64,000 bases of DNA from Hydrangea macrophylla (Eukaryota; Streptophyta; Magnoliopsida; Cornales; Hydrangeaceae): the NCBI GenBank assembly GCA_033977485.1, contig CM066998.1:29637501-29701500 (forward strand), given 5' to 3'. The notes under the pieces are model-generated. The model was not told where the DNA came from, searched no databases, and saw only the letters and a list, made by a program, of their open reading frames with translations. Each line of letters opens with the position of its first letter. Positions within the stretch are counted from its first letter, which is position 1. Below are positions 23,093 through 34,160 of this stretch, in pieces. Position numbers and translations under genes: made by a program.

Positions 23093-26000
23093 ATGGATGA
23101 TCATCAGAGTGAAAATGGTGACAATGTTGTGGTACCAATCGATGAGGCACTCCGTCCTCTTTGCGATCTCATGCAACCAGAACATGCACCTACGCCCTCT
23201 TGCATTCAAATCCCACCGCATAATGGCGAATTCCAGTTTCGCAATGGGATGATTCAACTGCTTCCCACTTTTCATGGGATGGAAAGCGAGAAGGCGTATT
23301 TACATGTCACCGATTTCGAGGATGTTTGCAAAACATTCTCGCAAACTTGTCCTAGGGAGGTGACGCATTTAATGCTATTCCCCTTCACTTTGAAAGATAA
23401 AGCGAAGGCGTGGCTCCACTCCCTAAAACCTAATTCAATTTTCACCAGGCATGCGATGCGCACCGCATTTTTGAAGAAATTCTATCCTACTTGCATGATC
23501 ACAGACCTTCAGCGTCAAATCAATTCCTATAAACAAAAGAGCAATGAAACCTTCACACAAGCGTGGGAGCGTTTCAAAGATTTGCTTCTCTCGTGCCCAC
23601 ACCATGGGTTTGAGAAATGGCGAACGATCAGCTTCTTTTATCAGGGAGTGAATGGTGAAACAAAGAAGTTGGTGGAAACGATGAGCTCGGGACCATTTCT
23701 GCGCAAAAACACTGAAGAGGCCGAAGCCCATTTCGAATGGTTAGCTGAATACGCTCATGAATGGTCAAATTCTGACAATATCTCACGCTCACAGATATCT
23801 TGTGTAGAGGAGAAAAGCCTATACCAGCTAACCAATGAAGATCACCTCATGACTAAGTATGCAGAGCTGGCAAAGAAGGTAGAGGAGTTAAGTATGAAAG
23901 GAGAGAGCTCTAGGCAAGTCTTGCCTGAAGAACCATGTGGCACATGCAACATGTTGGGACATACAACTCAATATTGTCCTAATGTGCCACATTTTCAAGA
24001 GCAAGCCCCTATAGAGATGAATGCCATGCAAGGTTTTCGAGGGGCGGGGAATTCCAACAATAATTTTCAAAATAACAATAGATGGAATCACCCCGGTTTT
24101 GATTGGAGAAATAATGCTGGGGCCCAAAATCAATATCAACAGCAGCCCTACAACAATAATCAATATCAAGGGCAAAACAATAGGCCAGCCCAGCATTACA
24201 ATCAAAACAGAACTAATAATTACAATCAAGCTCAACCCTCCAATGCACCACAAACCAATGCCTATGTGCCCCCGCACAAGAAGGTACAAGAGGAGGAGCC
24301 ACTTGCTAATGCCAATCTAACGCAGCAACTCATCCAAATGATGAGTAGAATGTCTGCTACACTAGAGAGGATAGATGCACGGCAAGAGAGCTCAGGAGGA
24401 ACATTCCCTGCTCAACCACTTCAGAACCCCAAGGGACATAATAATGGTCCTAACAATCAAGAACATGCTAAAGCTGTGACTACACTGAGAAGTGGAAAAA
24501 TCATAGAGAAAGGCATGCCTCTGTCCACTCCCGAAGTGTACGATGAGGAGGAAGTGGTGGATAAGGAAGTTGAGCTACCATCTACTCAAGAGGAGGAGCA
24601 GTCTACCAATGACAAACCAATCAAGGCAAACATTGAAGCTCCTCGAGTAGAAGAAGAAGTTGAGCGAAGGCCTGGGAAGGAGTCTGTTAAGGAGGAACCA
24701 CCAAAATGCCCCTTCCCTGCACCTTATCCTCAACGGTTGAAGAAACCAAAGAATGAGACGAAGAATCAGGAGTTTCTGGAACTGTTTAAGCAAGTTAAGA
24801 TTAACCTTCCACTCCTAGATGCTATCAAGCAAGTGCCGGCCTATGCTAAGTATCTCAAAGATCTATGCACGGTCAAGAGGAGGCAAAGCGTGAAGAAACA
24901 TGCGTATGTCGCGTGCCAAGCAAGCGCGATCATTCAAAATGAGTTGCCTCCAAAACTCAAAGATCCCGGCACACCTACGGTCTTATGTAGAATTGGGAAT
25001 CAAAAGATAGACAACGCACTCCTCGATTTAGGAGCAAGCGTGAACCTGCTGCCATACTCAGTCTATAAACAGCTAGGGTTGGGTGAACTCAAACCCACTC
25101 GAGTTGCTTTGCAATTGGCAGACAGATCTGTAAAGTACCCTAGAGGGGTATTGGAGGACGTCCTTGTCCAAATAGACACTTTTGTATTTCCGGTTGATTT
25201 CGTGATATTGGACACAGAACCTGTGTCTAATCCTGGTGCACATATCCCGGTTATTTTTGGACGTCCATTCCTCAACACCATTGATGCCACAATCAAGATT
25301 AGAACTGGTATCATGACTATCGTATTCGGGAACATGACGTTGAATATCAAGATCTTCTCTAATCCCCGACCTGAAGAATACGATGATGAGGAAGAAATCC
25401 ATTATATAGACACGGTCATTGAAGATGAAGTTGACTTGGTCGACTATAAAGATCCTTTGGAAGTTGTGATGACTCAATTTGGCGATATTTATCAGCCTGC
25501 AGAGTCCACCCCATTGGATGCTGACTTGAACCAGACGTGTCTTATGATGGATACGAAAGAGGAGGATAGAGCTGATTGCATGTGGATACAGCCATATGAA
25601 CAACTGCCTCCTAAAACCAAGTTGGTAATGCCCTCTAGTTTCCAGTTTCCGGAGTTAGAATTGAAGGAGCTCCCCAAAGAGCTAAAATACGCATTCCTAG
25701 GGACTGGAAAAACTTATCCTGTGATCATTTCATCTATTTTAACTCATGAACAGGAAAGTAAGCTAGTGGAAATGCTTACCAAGCATAAGGATGCTATGGG
25801 ATGGACAATTGCTGACCTCAAAGGCATAAGCCCATCCATATGCACGCATAAGATATATCTGGAGGAAGACGCTAAACCCTCAAGGCAAATGCAAAGGCGT
25901 CTGAACCCTAACATGCAAGAAGTAGTTAAAAAGGAAGTGCTTAAACTACTTGATGTTGGGATGATATATCCTATATCTGATAGTCCTTGGGTTAGTCCTA

Positions 26001-28192
26001 CCCAAGTAGTTCCAAAGAAAGCAGGCATAACGGTCATCCCGAACAAAGATGGTGAATTGGTACCAACACGTGTTCCCACTGGATGGAGGATGTGTATTGA
26101 TTACAGGAAGTTAAATACTGTGACCCGAAAGGACCATTTTCCTTTGCCATTTATGGATCAAATGCTAGAACGCGTGGCGGGTCACAAGTATTACTGCTTC
26201 TTGGATGGATACAGTGGATATAATCAAATTGAGATTGCTCCTGAAGATCAGGAGAAAACCACATTCACGTGTCCATTCGGTACTTTTGCCTACCGACGAA
26301 TGCCGTTTGGCCTATGCAATGCACCAGCTACCTTTCAGCGGTGCATGCTGAGTATATTCAATGACATGGTCGAAAACATCCTTGAAGTTTTCATGGATGA
26401 TTTTTCAGTATTCGGCCATAGCTTCGAAGATTGCCTTAGCAATCTCGAGCAGGTTTTAATGAGGTGTGAGGACAAACACCTAGTCTTGAATTGGGAGAAG
26501 TGTCACTTTATGGTGACCAAGGGTATAGTTCTAGGCCACATAATATCCGATGAAGGAATCCAAGTGGATAAGGCTAAGATCGACATAATCTCAAATCTAC
26601 CTGTCCCCCGTACAGTGCGAGACATTCGTTCATTTTTGGGGCATGCAGGTTTTTATCGTCGATTTATCCAGAATTTCAGTGCAATCTCTCGACCCCTTTG
26701 TCAACTTCTTGTCAAAGATGCACCTTTCGAGTGGTCAGAGAGTTGCCAAAAGTCCTTTGAGGATCTAAAAGATCTCCTCACCTCCGCACCTATAATACAG
26801 GCACCCGACTGGAGTTTGCCTTTCGAATTAATGTGCGATGCTAGTGATTACGCCATTGGCGCAGTCCTAGGCCAGAGGAAGGACAATAAGCCACATGTGA
26901 TATACTACGCCAGCCGAACCTTGAATGACGCTCAAATGAATTACACTACCACCGAGAAGGAGCTGCTGGCTGTAGTATTCGCTCTGGACAAGTTTAGGTC
27001 TTACCTGATAGGGTCGCCAATCATCTGTTTTACAGATCATTCGGCCCTCAAGTATCTTTTGTCAAAGAAAGACGCTAAACAACGGCTTATTCGCTGGATA
27101 CTCTTACTCCAAGAGTTTGATTTAACAATCAAGGACAAGAAAGGAGTAGAGAATGTGGTTGCGGATCATTTATCCCGGTTGACTTTTACCGATAACACTG
27201 AATCCCAATCCATTAAAGATGAGTTCCCAGATGAACAGCTACTGGCAGTAAGTAGTCTGCCTTGGTATGCTGATGTGGTAAACTATCTTGTCACAGGTGA
27301 AACACCAACTCAGTGGTCGAACCAAGATAGGAAACAGTTCCTCTCGTTCGCGCGTCACTTCTTCTTTGATGACCCATACCTTTTCAAGTACTGTGCTGAT
27401 CAGGTCATCAGGCGCTGCGTCCCCAATGAGGATATAACCGTCATATTAGCGTCATGCCATTCTGAGGCATGCGGTGGCCACTTCGCGTCACAAAAGACCG
27501 CACAAAAAGTCTTACAGAGCGGTTTTTACTGGCCTACAGTCTTCAAAGATGCTTATTCCTTTTGCAAGACATGCCAACGCTGTCAAAAGCTTGAAACCAT
27601 TTCTAAAAGGAATTCTATGCCTTTAACCCCTATCATCACAATTGAGATATTTGATTGTTGGGGCATAGATTTTATGGGCCCATTTCCCAAGTCTAACAAC
27701 TGTGAATACATACTCCTTGCTGTCGAGTATGTATCCAAATGGGTAGAAGCGATACCAACGAGACGAAATGACCACAGAACGGTCATGTCATTTCTAAGAG
27801 AGCATATTTTGTCTCGTTTTGGTACTCCGAAAGCTTTATTAAGTGACCAAGGCAAGCATTTCTGCAATAGGCCTTTGGAGTCACTTCTCAAGAAATACGG
27901 AGTTCATCATAAAATCGCTCTTGCCTATCATCCACAGTCTAATGGGCAAGCAGAATTGGCTAACCGAGAAATCAAGCATATTCTCGAGAAGACGGTTAGT
28001 TCCAATCGAAAAGACTGGGCATACAAATTAACTGACGCGTTATGGGCATACCGTACTGCCTATAAGACGAATCTTGGTATGTCCCCATATAGACTAGTTT
28101 ACGGGAAAGCTTGCCACCTTCCTGTTGAAATTGAACATAAAGCTTATTGGGCGACACGCTCATTGAACTTTGATATTCAAGAGGGAGGTTAG
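23093..28192 (+). CDS. Gag-Pol polyprotein of element A (Gag, protease, RT, RNase H, integrase)
   Basis: One open frame of 1699 codons encodes the replication machinery. Gag core occupies about residues 60-215 ([14 protein letters not shown] to EEAEAHF). A CCHC knuckle uses C282, C285, H290 and C295, followed by an Asn/Gln-rich linker. Protease has the active-site motif LLDLGAS with D645; Athila-type DLGA replaces the commoner DTGA. RT carries FMDD at 1100-1103. RNase H begins with D1249 ([10 protein letters not shown]). Integrase has its HHCC finger from H1456 and the DD35E triad D1526, D1585, E1621. The ATG at 23093 gives the first Gag residues MDDHQSE; no primer-site-proximal frame competes. 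The frame stops at TAG (28190-28192) inside the integrase C-terminal region, then stays open to 28558. All catalytic residues are present, so only this stop argues against function. Confidence 0.95.
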   Translation: MDDHQSENGDNVVVPIDEALRPLCDLMQPEHAPTPSCIQIPPHNGEFQFRNGMIQLLPTFHGMESEKAYLHVTDFEDVCKTFSQTCPREVTHLMLFPFTLKDKAKAWLHSLKPNSIFTRHAMRTAFLKKFYPTCMITDLQRQINSYKQKSNETFTQAWERFKDLLLSCPHHGFEKWRTISFFYQGVNGETKKLVETMSSGPFLRKNTEEAEAHFEWLAEYAHEWSNSDNISRSQISCVEEKSLYQLTNEDHLMTKYAELAKKVEELSMKGESSRQVLPEEPCGTCNMLGHTTQYCPNVPHFQEQAPIEMNAMQGFRGAGNSNNNFQNNNRWNHPGFDWRNNAGAQNQYQQQPYNNNQYQGQNNRPAQHYNQNRTNNYNQAQPSNAPQTNAYVPPHKKVQEEEPLANANLTQQLIQMMSRMSATLERIDARQESSGGTFPAQPLQNPKGHNNGPNNQEHAKAVTTLRSGKIIEKGMPLSTPEVYDEEEVVDKEVELPSTQEEEQSTNDKPIKANIEAPRVEEEVERRPGKESVKEEPPKCPFPAPYPQRLKKPKNETKNQEFLELFKQVKINLPLLDAIKQVPAYAKYLKDLCTVKRRQSVKKHAYVACQASAIIQNELPPKLKDPGTPTVLCRIGNQKIDNALLDLGASVNLLPYSVYKQLGLGELKPTRVALQLADRSVKYPRGVLEDVLVQIDTFVFPVDFVILDTEPVSNPGAHIPVIFGRPFLNTIDATIKIRTGIMTIVFGNMTLNIKIFSNPRPEEYDDEEEIHYIDTVIEDEVDLVDYKDPLEVVMTQFGDIYQPAESTPLDADLNQTCLMMDTKEEDRADCMWIQPYEQLPPKTKLVMPSSFQFPELELKELPKELKYAFLGTGKTYPVIISSILTHEQESKLVEMLTKHKDAMGWTIADLKGISPSICTHKIYLEEDAKPSRQMQRRLNPNMQEVVKKEVLKLLDVGMIYPISDSPWVSPTQVVPKKAGITVIPNKDGELVPTRVPTGWRMCIDYRKLNTVTRKDHFPLPFMDQMLERVAGHKYYCFLDGYSGYNQIEIAPEDQEKTTFTCPFGTFAYRRMPFGLCNAPATFQRCMLSIFNDMVENILEVFMDDFSVFGHSFEDCLSNLEQVLMRCEDKHLVLNWEKCHFMVTKGIVLGHIISDEGIQVDKAKIDIISNLPVPRTVRDIRSFLGHAGFYRRFIQNFSAISRPLCQLLVKDAPFEWSESCQKSFEDLKDLLTSAPIIQAPDWSLPFELMCDASDYAIGAVLGQRKDNKPHVIYYASRTLNDAQMNYTTTEKELLAVVFALDKFRSYLIGSPIICFTDHSALKYLLSKKDAKQRLIRWILLLQEFDLTIKDKKGVENVVADHLSRLTFTDNTESQSIKDEFPDEQLLAVSSLPWYADVVNYLVTGETPTQWSNQDRKQFLSFARHFFFDDPYLFKYCADQVIRRCVPNEDITVILASCHSEACGGHFASQKTAQKVLQSGFYWPTVFKDAYSFCKTCQRCQKLETISKRNSMPLTPIITIEIFDCWGIDFMGPFPKSNNCEYILLAVEYVSKWVEAIPTRRNDHRTVMSFLREHILSRFGTPKALLSDQGKHFCNRPLESLLKKYGVHHKIALAYHPQSNGQAELANREIKHILEKTVSSNRKDWAYKLTDALWAYRTAYKTNLGMSPYRLVYGKACHLPVEIEHKAYWATRSLNFDIQEGG

Positions 28193-28558
28193 CTACGCAA
28201 GCTTCAACTTGCAGAGCTAGAGGAAATACGACGAGACGCGTATGACTCTGCAAAGTTACATAAGGAAAAGTTGAAGGCTCGACACGATCGTACGATTTTT
28301 CGTAAATCATTTGAGCGGGGGCAGAAAGTATTGTTGTATGACTCTCGCCTCCACCTTTTCCCAGGAAAACTCCGTTCCCGTTGGACAGGCCCGTTCATCG
28401 TAAAAACTGTTTTTCCACATGGGGCGGTCGAGATTGTTAATCCCAAGAACGATGATTGTTTCAAGGTCAATGGCCAAAGATTGAAGCCGTTCTTGGAGAA
28501 TTTCCACTCTGAAGTTGAGCACATCCAGCTGGATGAGCCCAGCTATTCTCACGCTTAA
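28193..28558 (+). CDS. Integrase C-terminal segment of element A, in frame after TAG
   Basis: This continues the gag-pol frame for 121 residues to TAA at 28556-28558. It has the features of a plant gypsy integrase tail: [13 protein letters not shown] directly after the stop, then [28 protein letters not shown] and [11 protein letters not shown], which is the SH3-like DNA-binding fold region. A single base change in a Gln, Lys or Glu codon would account for the TAG, or it is read through. No separate start codon sits near the beginning. Confidence 0.8.
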   Translation, partial: LRKLQLAELEEIRRDAYDSAKLHKEKLKARHDRTIFRKSFERGQKVLLYDSRLHLFPGKLRSRWTGPFIVKTVFPHGAVEIVNPKNDDCFKVNGQRLKPFLENFHSEVEHIQLDEPSYSHA

Positions 28559-28710
28559 AAATCCGAAGTGGAATTCCAAATTGTTGTTGTATTCCTTTTC
28601 TTTCCTTGCATTTTAGTTTCTCTCTCTTTTGTTTCTTTTTGGTTTTCGTTCTTTATTTCGTGTTTGTGATTTAGTTCTAATCCATTATTCCTTAAACCAC
28701 TCTGTTGCAG

Positions 28711-29132
28711 GTGCGTAGATGCGAGGTGATGATGTTCACTTTGTCGGTTCTTGGGCTGATTCAGAATGTCGCTGTGGCACTTGGATTGAGGGTGAACTCA
28801 TACCCTGCCCTTTGCTTCATCAAGATCCTGAAGCCCATTCTCTTATTGATGCTACTCAAGGGTACATCCCATATCCACCAGCTCTCCTGGACATCAATCC
28901 ATACGAAAATATGGGATTTCAGGATTATGAAGAGGTGGATGAGGAAGAAGACCTATACATGGGACGAATGGTGGATGACGCACTCATGGCGCAGTGGGAA
29001 AACGATGACATGTGGGAGCCATGGGAGGATCATGTCCTTCAGGATGTCGTCCAGAACGCCACAATGCCGTCTTTGTTTTCGTGGACGATTTCTTCGTGCT
29101 TGAGTTGGTCCCATACCGCTACGTGCACTTGA
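28711..29132 (+). CDS. Element A downstream frame 1, acidic, unknown function
   Basis: An ATG at 28719 opens a 137-codon frame. It lies 9 nt after TCTGTTGCAG, a good splice acceptor with a pyrimidine-rich lead-in. The N-terminal 100 residues are acidic (EEVDEEEDLYMGRMVDD) and begin with a short Cys-containing segment (ADSECRCGTW). No known domain is recognised. It may be made from a spliced subgenomic RNA. The end of the frame could differ if a further intron starts near 29196. Confidence 0.45.
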
Positions 29133-29329
29133 GCTACTTGCTATTCAGGCTCCAATGCCCCTTACCAGCCAGTGCATTTTGGGAACCAATGCCAATAGTG
29201 AGGTTGGAACTTGTCACATTTCTTTGTATTATTGTTTCTATTCTTTGTTTTTCTTTTTGTGTTAACTTGTGTTTCTTGTGTTCTGTTGTTTTAATTTCAG
29301 TTTGTTGTCTTTTGTCCAGGATTGTCACT

Positions 29330-29644
29330 ATGTTCCTAAATGGCATCCCGGTATTCCTTCCACATCAACTGATTCATGGTCTTGGGCCCTACATAAGGCC
29401 CCCACACACTCCGCCGCGAGAGGACAGTCCGTTGCGAAATCACACTCCTTTATCCTTGTCTCCGCCCGGAGCACCTCTTGCATGGGCTTTCAATTCTGTG
29501 GAGACGCCAGACTTGTTTGATGATGTCCTTGCTGCTTTTCGATTGTTCTGGGAAAGGGAATCATCGAGTTTGGACTTCGCGTCTGAAGATTCGGCGGATT
29601 ATGAAGAGATCGTGGAAGAGGAAATCTTTATACTCGAAGACTAG
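29330..29644 (+). CDS. Element A downstream frame 2, unknown function
   Basis: ATG at 29330 begins a 104-residue frame lying 10 nt after TTTTGTCCAG, another acceptor-like site behind about 110 bases of T-rich, intron-like sequence. The product has a Pro-rich centre (PPHTPPREDSP) and an acidic C-terminus (EDSADYEEIVEEEIFILED). It is not recognised. It could be an exon continuing frame 1 rather than an independent product. Confidence 0.4.
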   Translation: MFLNGIPVFLPHQLIHGLGPYIRPPHTPPREDSPLRNHTPLSLSPPGAPLAWAFNSVETPDLFDDVLAAFRLFWERESSSLDFASEDSADYEEIVEEEIFILED

Positions 29645-29980
29645 TGCTACATTTCAGTTGTTTCTGTTCAATTTCAATTCTTGTTTAGCAACTGGAGTGT
29701 AATCCTTGACAAAATGTTTTTGGTTTTAGTTTTAGTTTTATTTTTGGTTTTCTTTAGTTAAATAAGGTTTTAACCACAGTTGGGGATGATAATGTTGCAA
29801 TTTGGATGCAATTATAAAGTTTTATTTTTATATAAATTGCGATTTTCTATTCTGGGGATGAATTTCTGTCCTACATGCTTGTTCTTCAACTGTTCTTTCA
29901 GTCTCTCTGCATGTCCAGATTGGTTTTTGATAGTTGGGAGTGATGTGGTTCATATCCCAATGAATTCTGGAATTTTTGTG

Positions 29981-30099
29981 TTCGATCGATCGAACCAAGT
30001 TCGATCGATCGAAACCTGAATGTTCAAGTGCTTGTAGTTTATGTTCAAGCGATTGAGGGATTTGTGTTCGATCGATCGAACATACTTCGATCGATCGAA
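29981..30099 (+). repeat. Hairpin pairs of TTCGATCGATCGAA, internal cluster 1 of element A
   Basis: Perfect pairs start at 29981/30000 and 30067/30086, each 19 bp apart. A degenerate pair (TTCAAGTGCTTG / TTCAAGCGATTG) lies at 30023/30044. Confidence 0.9.
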
Positions 30100-30441
30100 C
30101 GAAGCATTTAAACGAGGCGTCTTCAGGACACCTCTTCATTTCCCTCACTCTCACTTTCAATCGCTCGAAGACAGAGGGGGGTGCGACTCGGCAAATTTCG
30201 ATTTCTGGCATCCAAAAGGAAGCCCTGATCAATCTTCTGATCATCCTCATCGTCATCTCATCATCCTCTCCATCTCCACTGCAGGTTCTTCACCGAGGTA
30301 GGCCCCGTTCGTTTGTGTTCTTTTTTTCCTTCTTGTTTGTGTTAGAAAATCCCAAGGGGGTGTCCCCTTGGTCTTAGGATCGTCTTTTGTTAGTATAACT
30401 TTGGTTTTCTTTTCGTTTCTGCGATTGCTGAACACCGCTGT

Positions 30442-30561
30442 GTTCGATCGCTCGAACTGGTTTCGAGCGATCGAAGGGAAGTTGTTCGATCGATCGAACA
30501 AAGTTCAAGCGATCGAAGTCTACTCCAGTTCGATCGATCGAACTCAGTTCAATCGATCGAA
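30442..30561 (+). repeat. Hairpin pairs, internal cluster 2 of element A, with compensatory arms
   Basis: Pairs start at 30442/30462, 30485/30504 and 30529/30548. In the first, TTCGATCGCTCGAA and TTCGAGCGATCGAA are exact reverse complements of each other while neither is a palindrome. Spacing is 20, 19 and 19 bp. Confidence 0.9.
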
Positions 30562-30640
30562 CTCCAGCAGTGTTTGTTTTGTTTCTTTTTCTTCCTGTTC
30601 TTATCTGTATCTTGTGTGGTCTTATTTTCAGGACTGCCAG

Positions 30641-32053
30641 ATGAATCCAGTGACGGGCTATCATAAGTCCAAGCCCCTCGACCGTACTATACCAGATCCA
30701 GTACCCGCACACGGGTTCCGGAATAACGAGGATAGGGTTTGGTTCGAGCGGTATTTTCAGACACGGATGGTTATGATTGAGCGCCCTATTGAGCATATCT
30801 GGACTGAGAGCCCATGGTTCCTCACACGGATCCGCGCTATGCCTCACTGGTTCGATCTCCTGTCGTTGGCCAAGAGGGTCAACCTATCCTGGATTAGAGG
30901 TGCGTGTGCGACTATGATCAGCGACCCGTTTACACCATTCACCTACCATGCCTTCTTTCGGAGTCGCTCATTCATCATCAGTCCCGCGACCGTTTCCGCC
31001 GCGTTGGGGGTACCAGAGGTACCTGATTATGTTTGCCCCCACCGGCCTGATGCACCAGTGACCCCACCATCCACTATTATCAGAGAGCTCACTGGAGGCG
31101 CCGTTCCGTCTTGGGATGGCGATGCTTTGATCGAGGACCACTTTCTCACCGATGACTACCACATGCTTCATTTGGTCCTCAGCAATTGCCTCCTAGTGAC
31201 GTCCTATAGAGAGAAGATCGCGGCTTGGTATGCGCGAGTCTTATATGCTGTGGGGACCGGACAGCCTGTTTGTATACCACGCCTATATATTGATTTTATG
31301 GTCCACCCCACCCGTTATATCTCGTCCAGGAAGCACCTGAAGGGTGCTTGGGCTATTCAGAGGGTCATGGCCGATGCCGGATTCCTCGAGCTCGCTGGAG
31401 ATGATATCCGCCCTTCTCCCCGCCGATTTAGCGAGGCGGCTGCTCGCCGCTCCGACGCCCAGAAGAGGAAGCGCAAGGGGAAAGGGACAGCGAGGGTGAG
31501 GGGGAGGAAGAAGAGGCGTGGCGGTACAGACACGGAGGCCGGAGCTTCAGGGACACCCACCGAGGTGGAGGAGCTTGATTCGGATGATGAGGATGATCCA
31601 GTTGCTGCGGTTCAGCGGTTTGAGCTGCGACAGCGGTCGCAGTCTCGTGCCCAGGGAGAGTCTTCTTCTTCTGTGCCTCTCCCGACAGTTCACGAGCTAT
31701 TATTGGAGGAGAGAGAGGCCAGGATTAGACTCGAGGGCAGGATAGACCATCTCCAGACTCTACTGGAGTCCATTTTGATTCAGATAGGGGTTGATCAGGC
31801 TGTTCACTCTGCTCACCATCCCGCAGCCACCCCATCTGCTCCGCCTGCTGCTGATCCGTCACATGTTGCTACTCCTACGGATCCACCACTTACTGATCCA
31901 TCATTTGCTGCCCCAGCTTCTGAGGCTACTGATCCTGTTTCCACTCCTGCTTCCGAGCCACCCACTACTGCTCCTACTACTACTGTATTACCGCCTGCTC
32001 CCATCGACATCCCTTCTGATATAGCCGATGATACGCCGTCTGAGGTCGATTAG
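30641..32053 (+). CDS. Element A downstream frame 3, 470-residue protein in the env position
   Basis: ATG at 30641 follows the acceptor-like CTTATTTTCAG by 9 nt; the frame is also open upstream but without conserved character. Residues 1-250 look globular and resemble the plant-transposon protein domain often found after pol in Athila elements (SFIISPATVSAALGVPE, FLTDDYHMLHLVLSNCLL, PRLYIDFMVHP). A basic patch follows (KRKRKGKGTARVRGRKKRRG), like a nuclear localisation signal. Then come an acidic stretch, a predicted coiled coil (HELLLEEREARIRLEGRI) and a Pro/Ser/Thr/Ala-rich tail of about 80 residues. I see no signal peptide or membrane span, so it does not look like an envelope glycoprotein. 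The family link is by remembered pattern, not a search. Confidence 0.75.
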   Translation: MNPVTGYHKSKPLDRTIPDPVPAHGFRNNEDRVWFERYFQTRMVMIERPIEHIWTESPWFLTRIRAMPHWFDLLSLAKRVNLSWIRGACATMISDPFTPFTYHAFFRSRSFIISPATVSAALGVPEVPDYVCPHRPDAPVTPPSTIIRELTGGAVPSWDGDALIEDHFLTDDYHMLHLVLSNCLLVTSYREKIAAWYARVLYAVGTGQPVCIPRLYIDFMVHPTRYISSRKHLKGAWAIQRVMADAGFLELAGDDIRPSPRRFSEAAARRSDAQKRKRKGKGTARVRGRKKRRGGTDTEAGASGTPTEVEELDSDDEDDPVAAVQRFELRQRSQSRAQGESSSSVPLPTVHELLLEEREARIRLEGRIDHLQTLLESILIQIGVDQAVHSAHHPAATPSAPPAADPSHVATPTDPPLTDPSFAAPASEATDPVSTPASEPPTTAPTTTVLPPAPIDIPSDIADDTPSEVD

Positions 32054-33230
32054 TTTTAGTCGGGGAGGTGGTGTTTATGTATTTTTGGTTGGTTGTACAT
32101 GTTGGTGGTTTTTGGTTGTATTATTTGGTTGGATGGTTTTGTATGGACATTATGTATCTCGGTTTGTATTTTATTATGTTCATATTACAGTGGTTTGGTT
32201 TGTTGGATCATGGTTTTATCGTGTTATTCTTATTTATTGATCCTGTTTGTTTTGGAGATTGTGTTCTACTTTTCTATGCTAGGTTGCTTTGCTTGCGATC
32301 ATCATTTGCTCTATATAGGTGATACCCATCTCTTTTCTTTATTGAAAATCAACTTCTGGGGACTTTGTTGTTTTCAGTTGGGGGTAGGAGACAATAGATA
32401 GGTATACACCCGTAATAATCAGGTTTTGCACTTAGATATGTTTTAAATTTAATGAGAACACAGTCTGTTAAAATTTTGAAAATTTTTGAAGTATATTGAT
32501 AGAATAACTTTGAATAACCTCTCCTGCTTCTTAATTAGACAATGATACATCTGTAGTATTCTTATCTTTTTATGGATTAAATCCACGCGTTTTTTTTTTC
32601 TCTGTATCACTGAAATAAATTGCATTTGTAAAGCTATTATGTACCCAACACTTTTGTGCACTAATTGGCAGCCATGTAGAAAACCTGAAAGTTGAGTTAA
32701 TATGAATATTGTGCGAAAAGAACAAGTAGTGGAAGCTAATAACCCTTTGTGAGCTATTGAGCCAATCGTCATTTCTGAGGGGATTCTCATACATTGTCGA
32801 ATGGTCGTTTCTTGCATATACTTCGCAAATTCGTTGTTAAGTCTCAGTTTTCTTTAAAATTTTGACTGCTTGTTAGAGGAGAACGTTCAGGATTTACCAA
32901 TTAAACTTGATGAACACTTAAGTGCTAAAAATTGAAAGTTGAGAAAATGATTCAAGCCATCGTTTACCCATTCCTTTACCTAATATAGCTCACCCTCATT
33001 CATTGAATCGTTTCACCCCTGATCCCACACCTCAATTAAATATTTCCAATAAAATCACAAGAATCCAAATCTTTGATCTATACCTTGACCTCATTGAACC
33101 GTTTGATAAATTTATTGAGAATGAGTCATCAAAGTATGTGAAATGGAAGGAAGTTGTTGTGGGGATGTTCCAGATTTATTAAAAAAAAAAAAAAAAAAAA
33201 AAAAGGATGATGAATGAAGAGGTTAAAAAA

Positions 33231-33261
<31 letters not shown>

Positions 33262-34149
33262 GAATGGGAGATTGGGTGGAGAAAAGAATAAATAATAAAA
33301 AGAGAAGAAATTCCATCACATACTAAAAAGCACACTCTTCTCTACAACACCCCCACCTACTAAATAAAAGCCATAATTCCAAGTCTTGAAGATTCTCAAC
33401 AATTGGTTTGAACATGAAAGTGTGAGTTGAGTTGTCCACGGTATTTCGCTCCTCTAGTAAGTAGTATTCCATTCATGAGACTATACACTCTTAAATGTTC
33501 ATTTTTCATAGAGTCCAGTATGAAAGCATTAGCACTTAGAATATCATTCTTATCAAAGCTTTCATACGATGTGCGATCATTGTAAAGCAAGTTTCTGAGA
33601 GACGTTTTTTTTGAGTGTGACCAATGTGAGAATTGAGCTAAAACTGCAAGTTTCCAAAGTACAATGGTCTAGATAACTCTTAATAAGGGTTGGACGCATG
33701 GTTGTTAATTTCACACACACACGGGTGCATGATGGTAATACATTTGTATATTTTACTTGGTGATATGGGGGAGCATGTGGATCTCTTTCATGGGTTGATA
33801 GAGGATATTATATTATTGTAGAGTTGAATTAATAGCTTAATGGAAGGGGAAATTCTACAAGTTGTTCTAAATCTTTTTGAGCTTAAAATTGGAATTTTGT
33901 GGGTATATTCACCGCAAACCCTCACGAGACAACACTCGTCCACTAGGGGGAACCTAGGGGTTTAACGGCTTGTTGCATTCGCTAAATGCAACCGCGATTC
34001 CTGCGAAAGTGAGTTAGGATTTTTTTTCTCTCTATCTTAGTTTAGGTTGTTTTTAGTTTTTCTTTGTTTCTTAGTCGTGGTAGTATTAGTTTAGGAGTTT
34101 TTATTTTATTTTTATTTTCGCTTTATCGCTAGGGACTAGCAATAAGCTA
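32054..34149 (+). other. 3' non-coding region of element A
   Basis: About 2.1 kb without supported ORF. It holds a poly(A) tract and (TA)n run at 33181-33256 and CACACACACACG near 33712. The last 250 bases (33905-34150) contain blocks shared with the corresponding place in element C, such as CTAAATGCAA and GGACTAGCAA. Confidence 0.6.
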
Positions 34150-34160
34150 GTTGGGGGTTG
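34150..34160 (+). other. Polypurine tract of element A
   Basis: G-rich GTTGGGGGTTG lies immediately before the 3' LTR, as expected for the plus-strand primer. Element C has TTTGGGGGTG at the same place. Confidence 0.75.

Larger units (their letters stand above)
29645..30631 (+). other. Non-coding segment with hairpin pairs, probable intron or leader of frame 3
   Basis: It contains two clusters of TTCGATCGATCGAA-type pairs (29981-30099 and 30442-30561) separated by a CT-rich and a T-rich stretch. It ends in the acceptor-like CTTATTTTCAG at 30631. Confidence 0.5.

Noticed and set aside
23272..28310. Antisense open frames across gag-pol
   Set aside because: They are shadows of the 1699-codon sense frame and show no domain or start context of their own.
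30641..32053. Envelope glycoprotein
   Set aside because: The position fits, but there is no signal peptide, membrane span or cysteine pattern; a basic patch and coiled coil argue otherwise.
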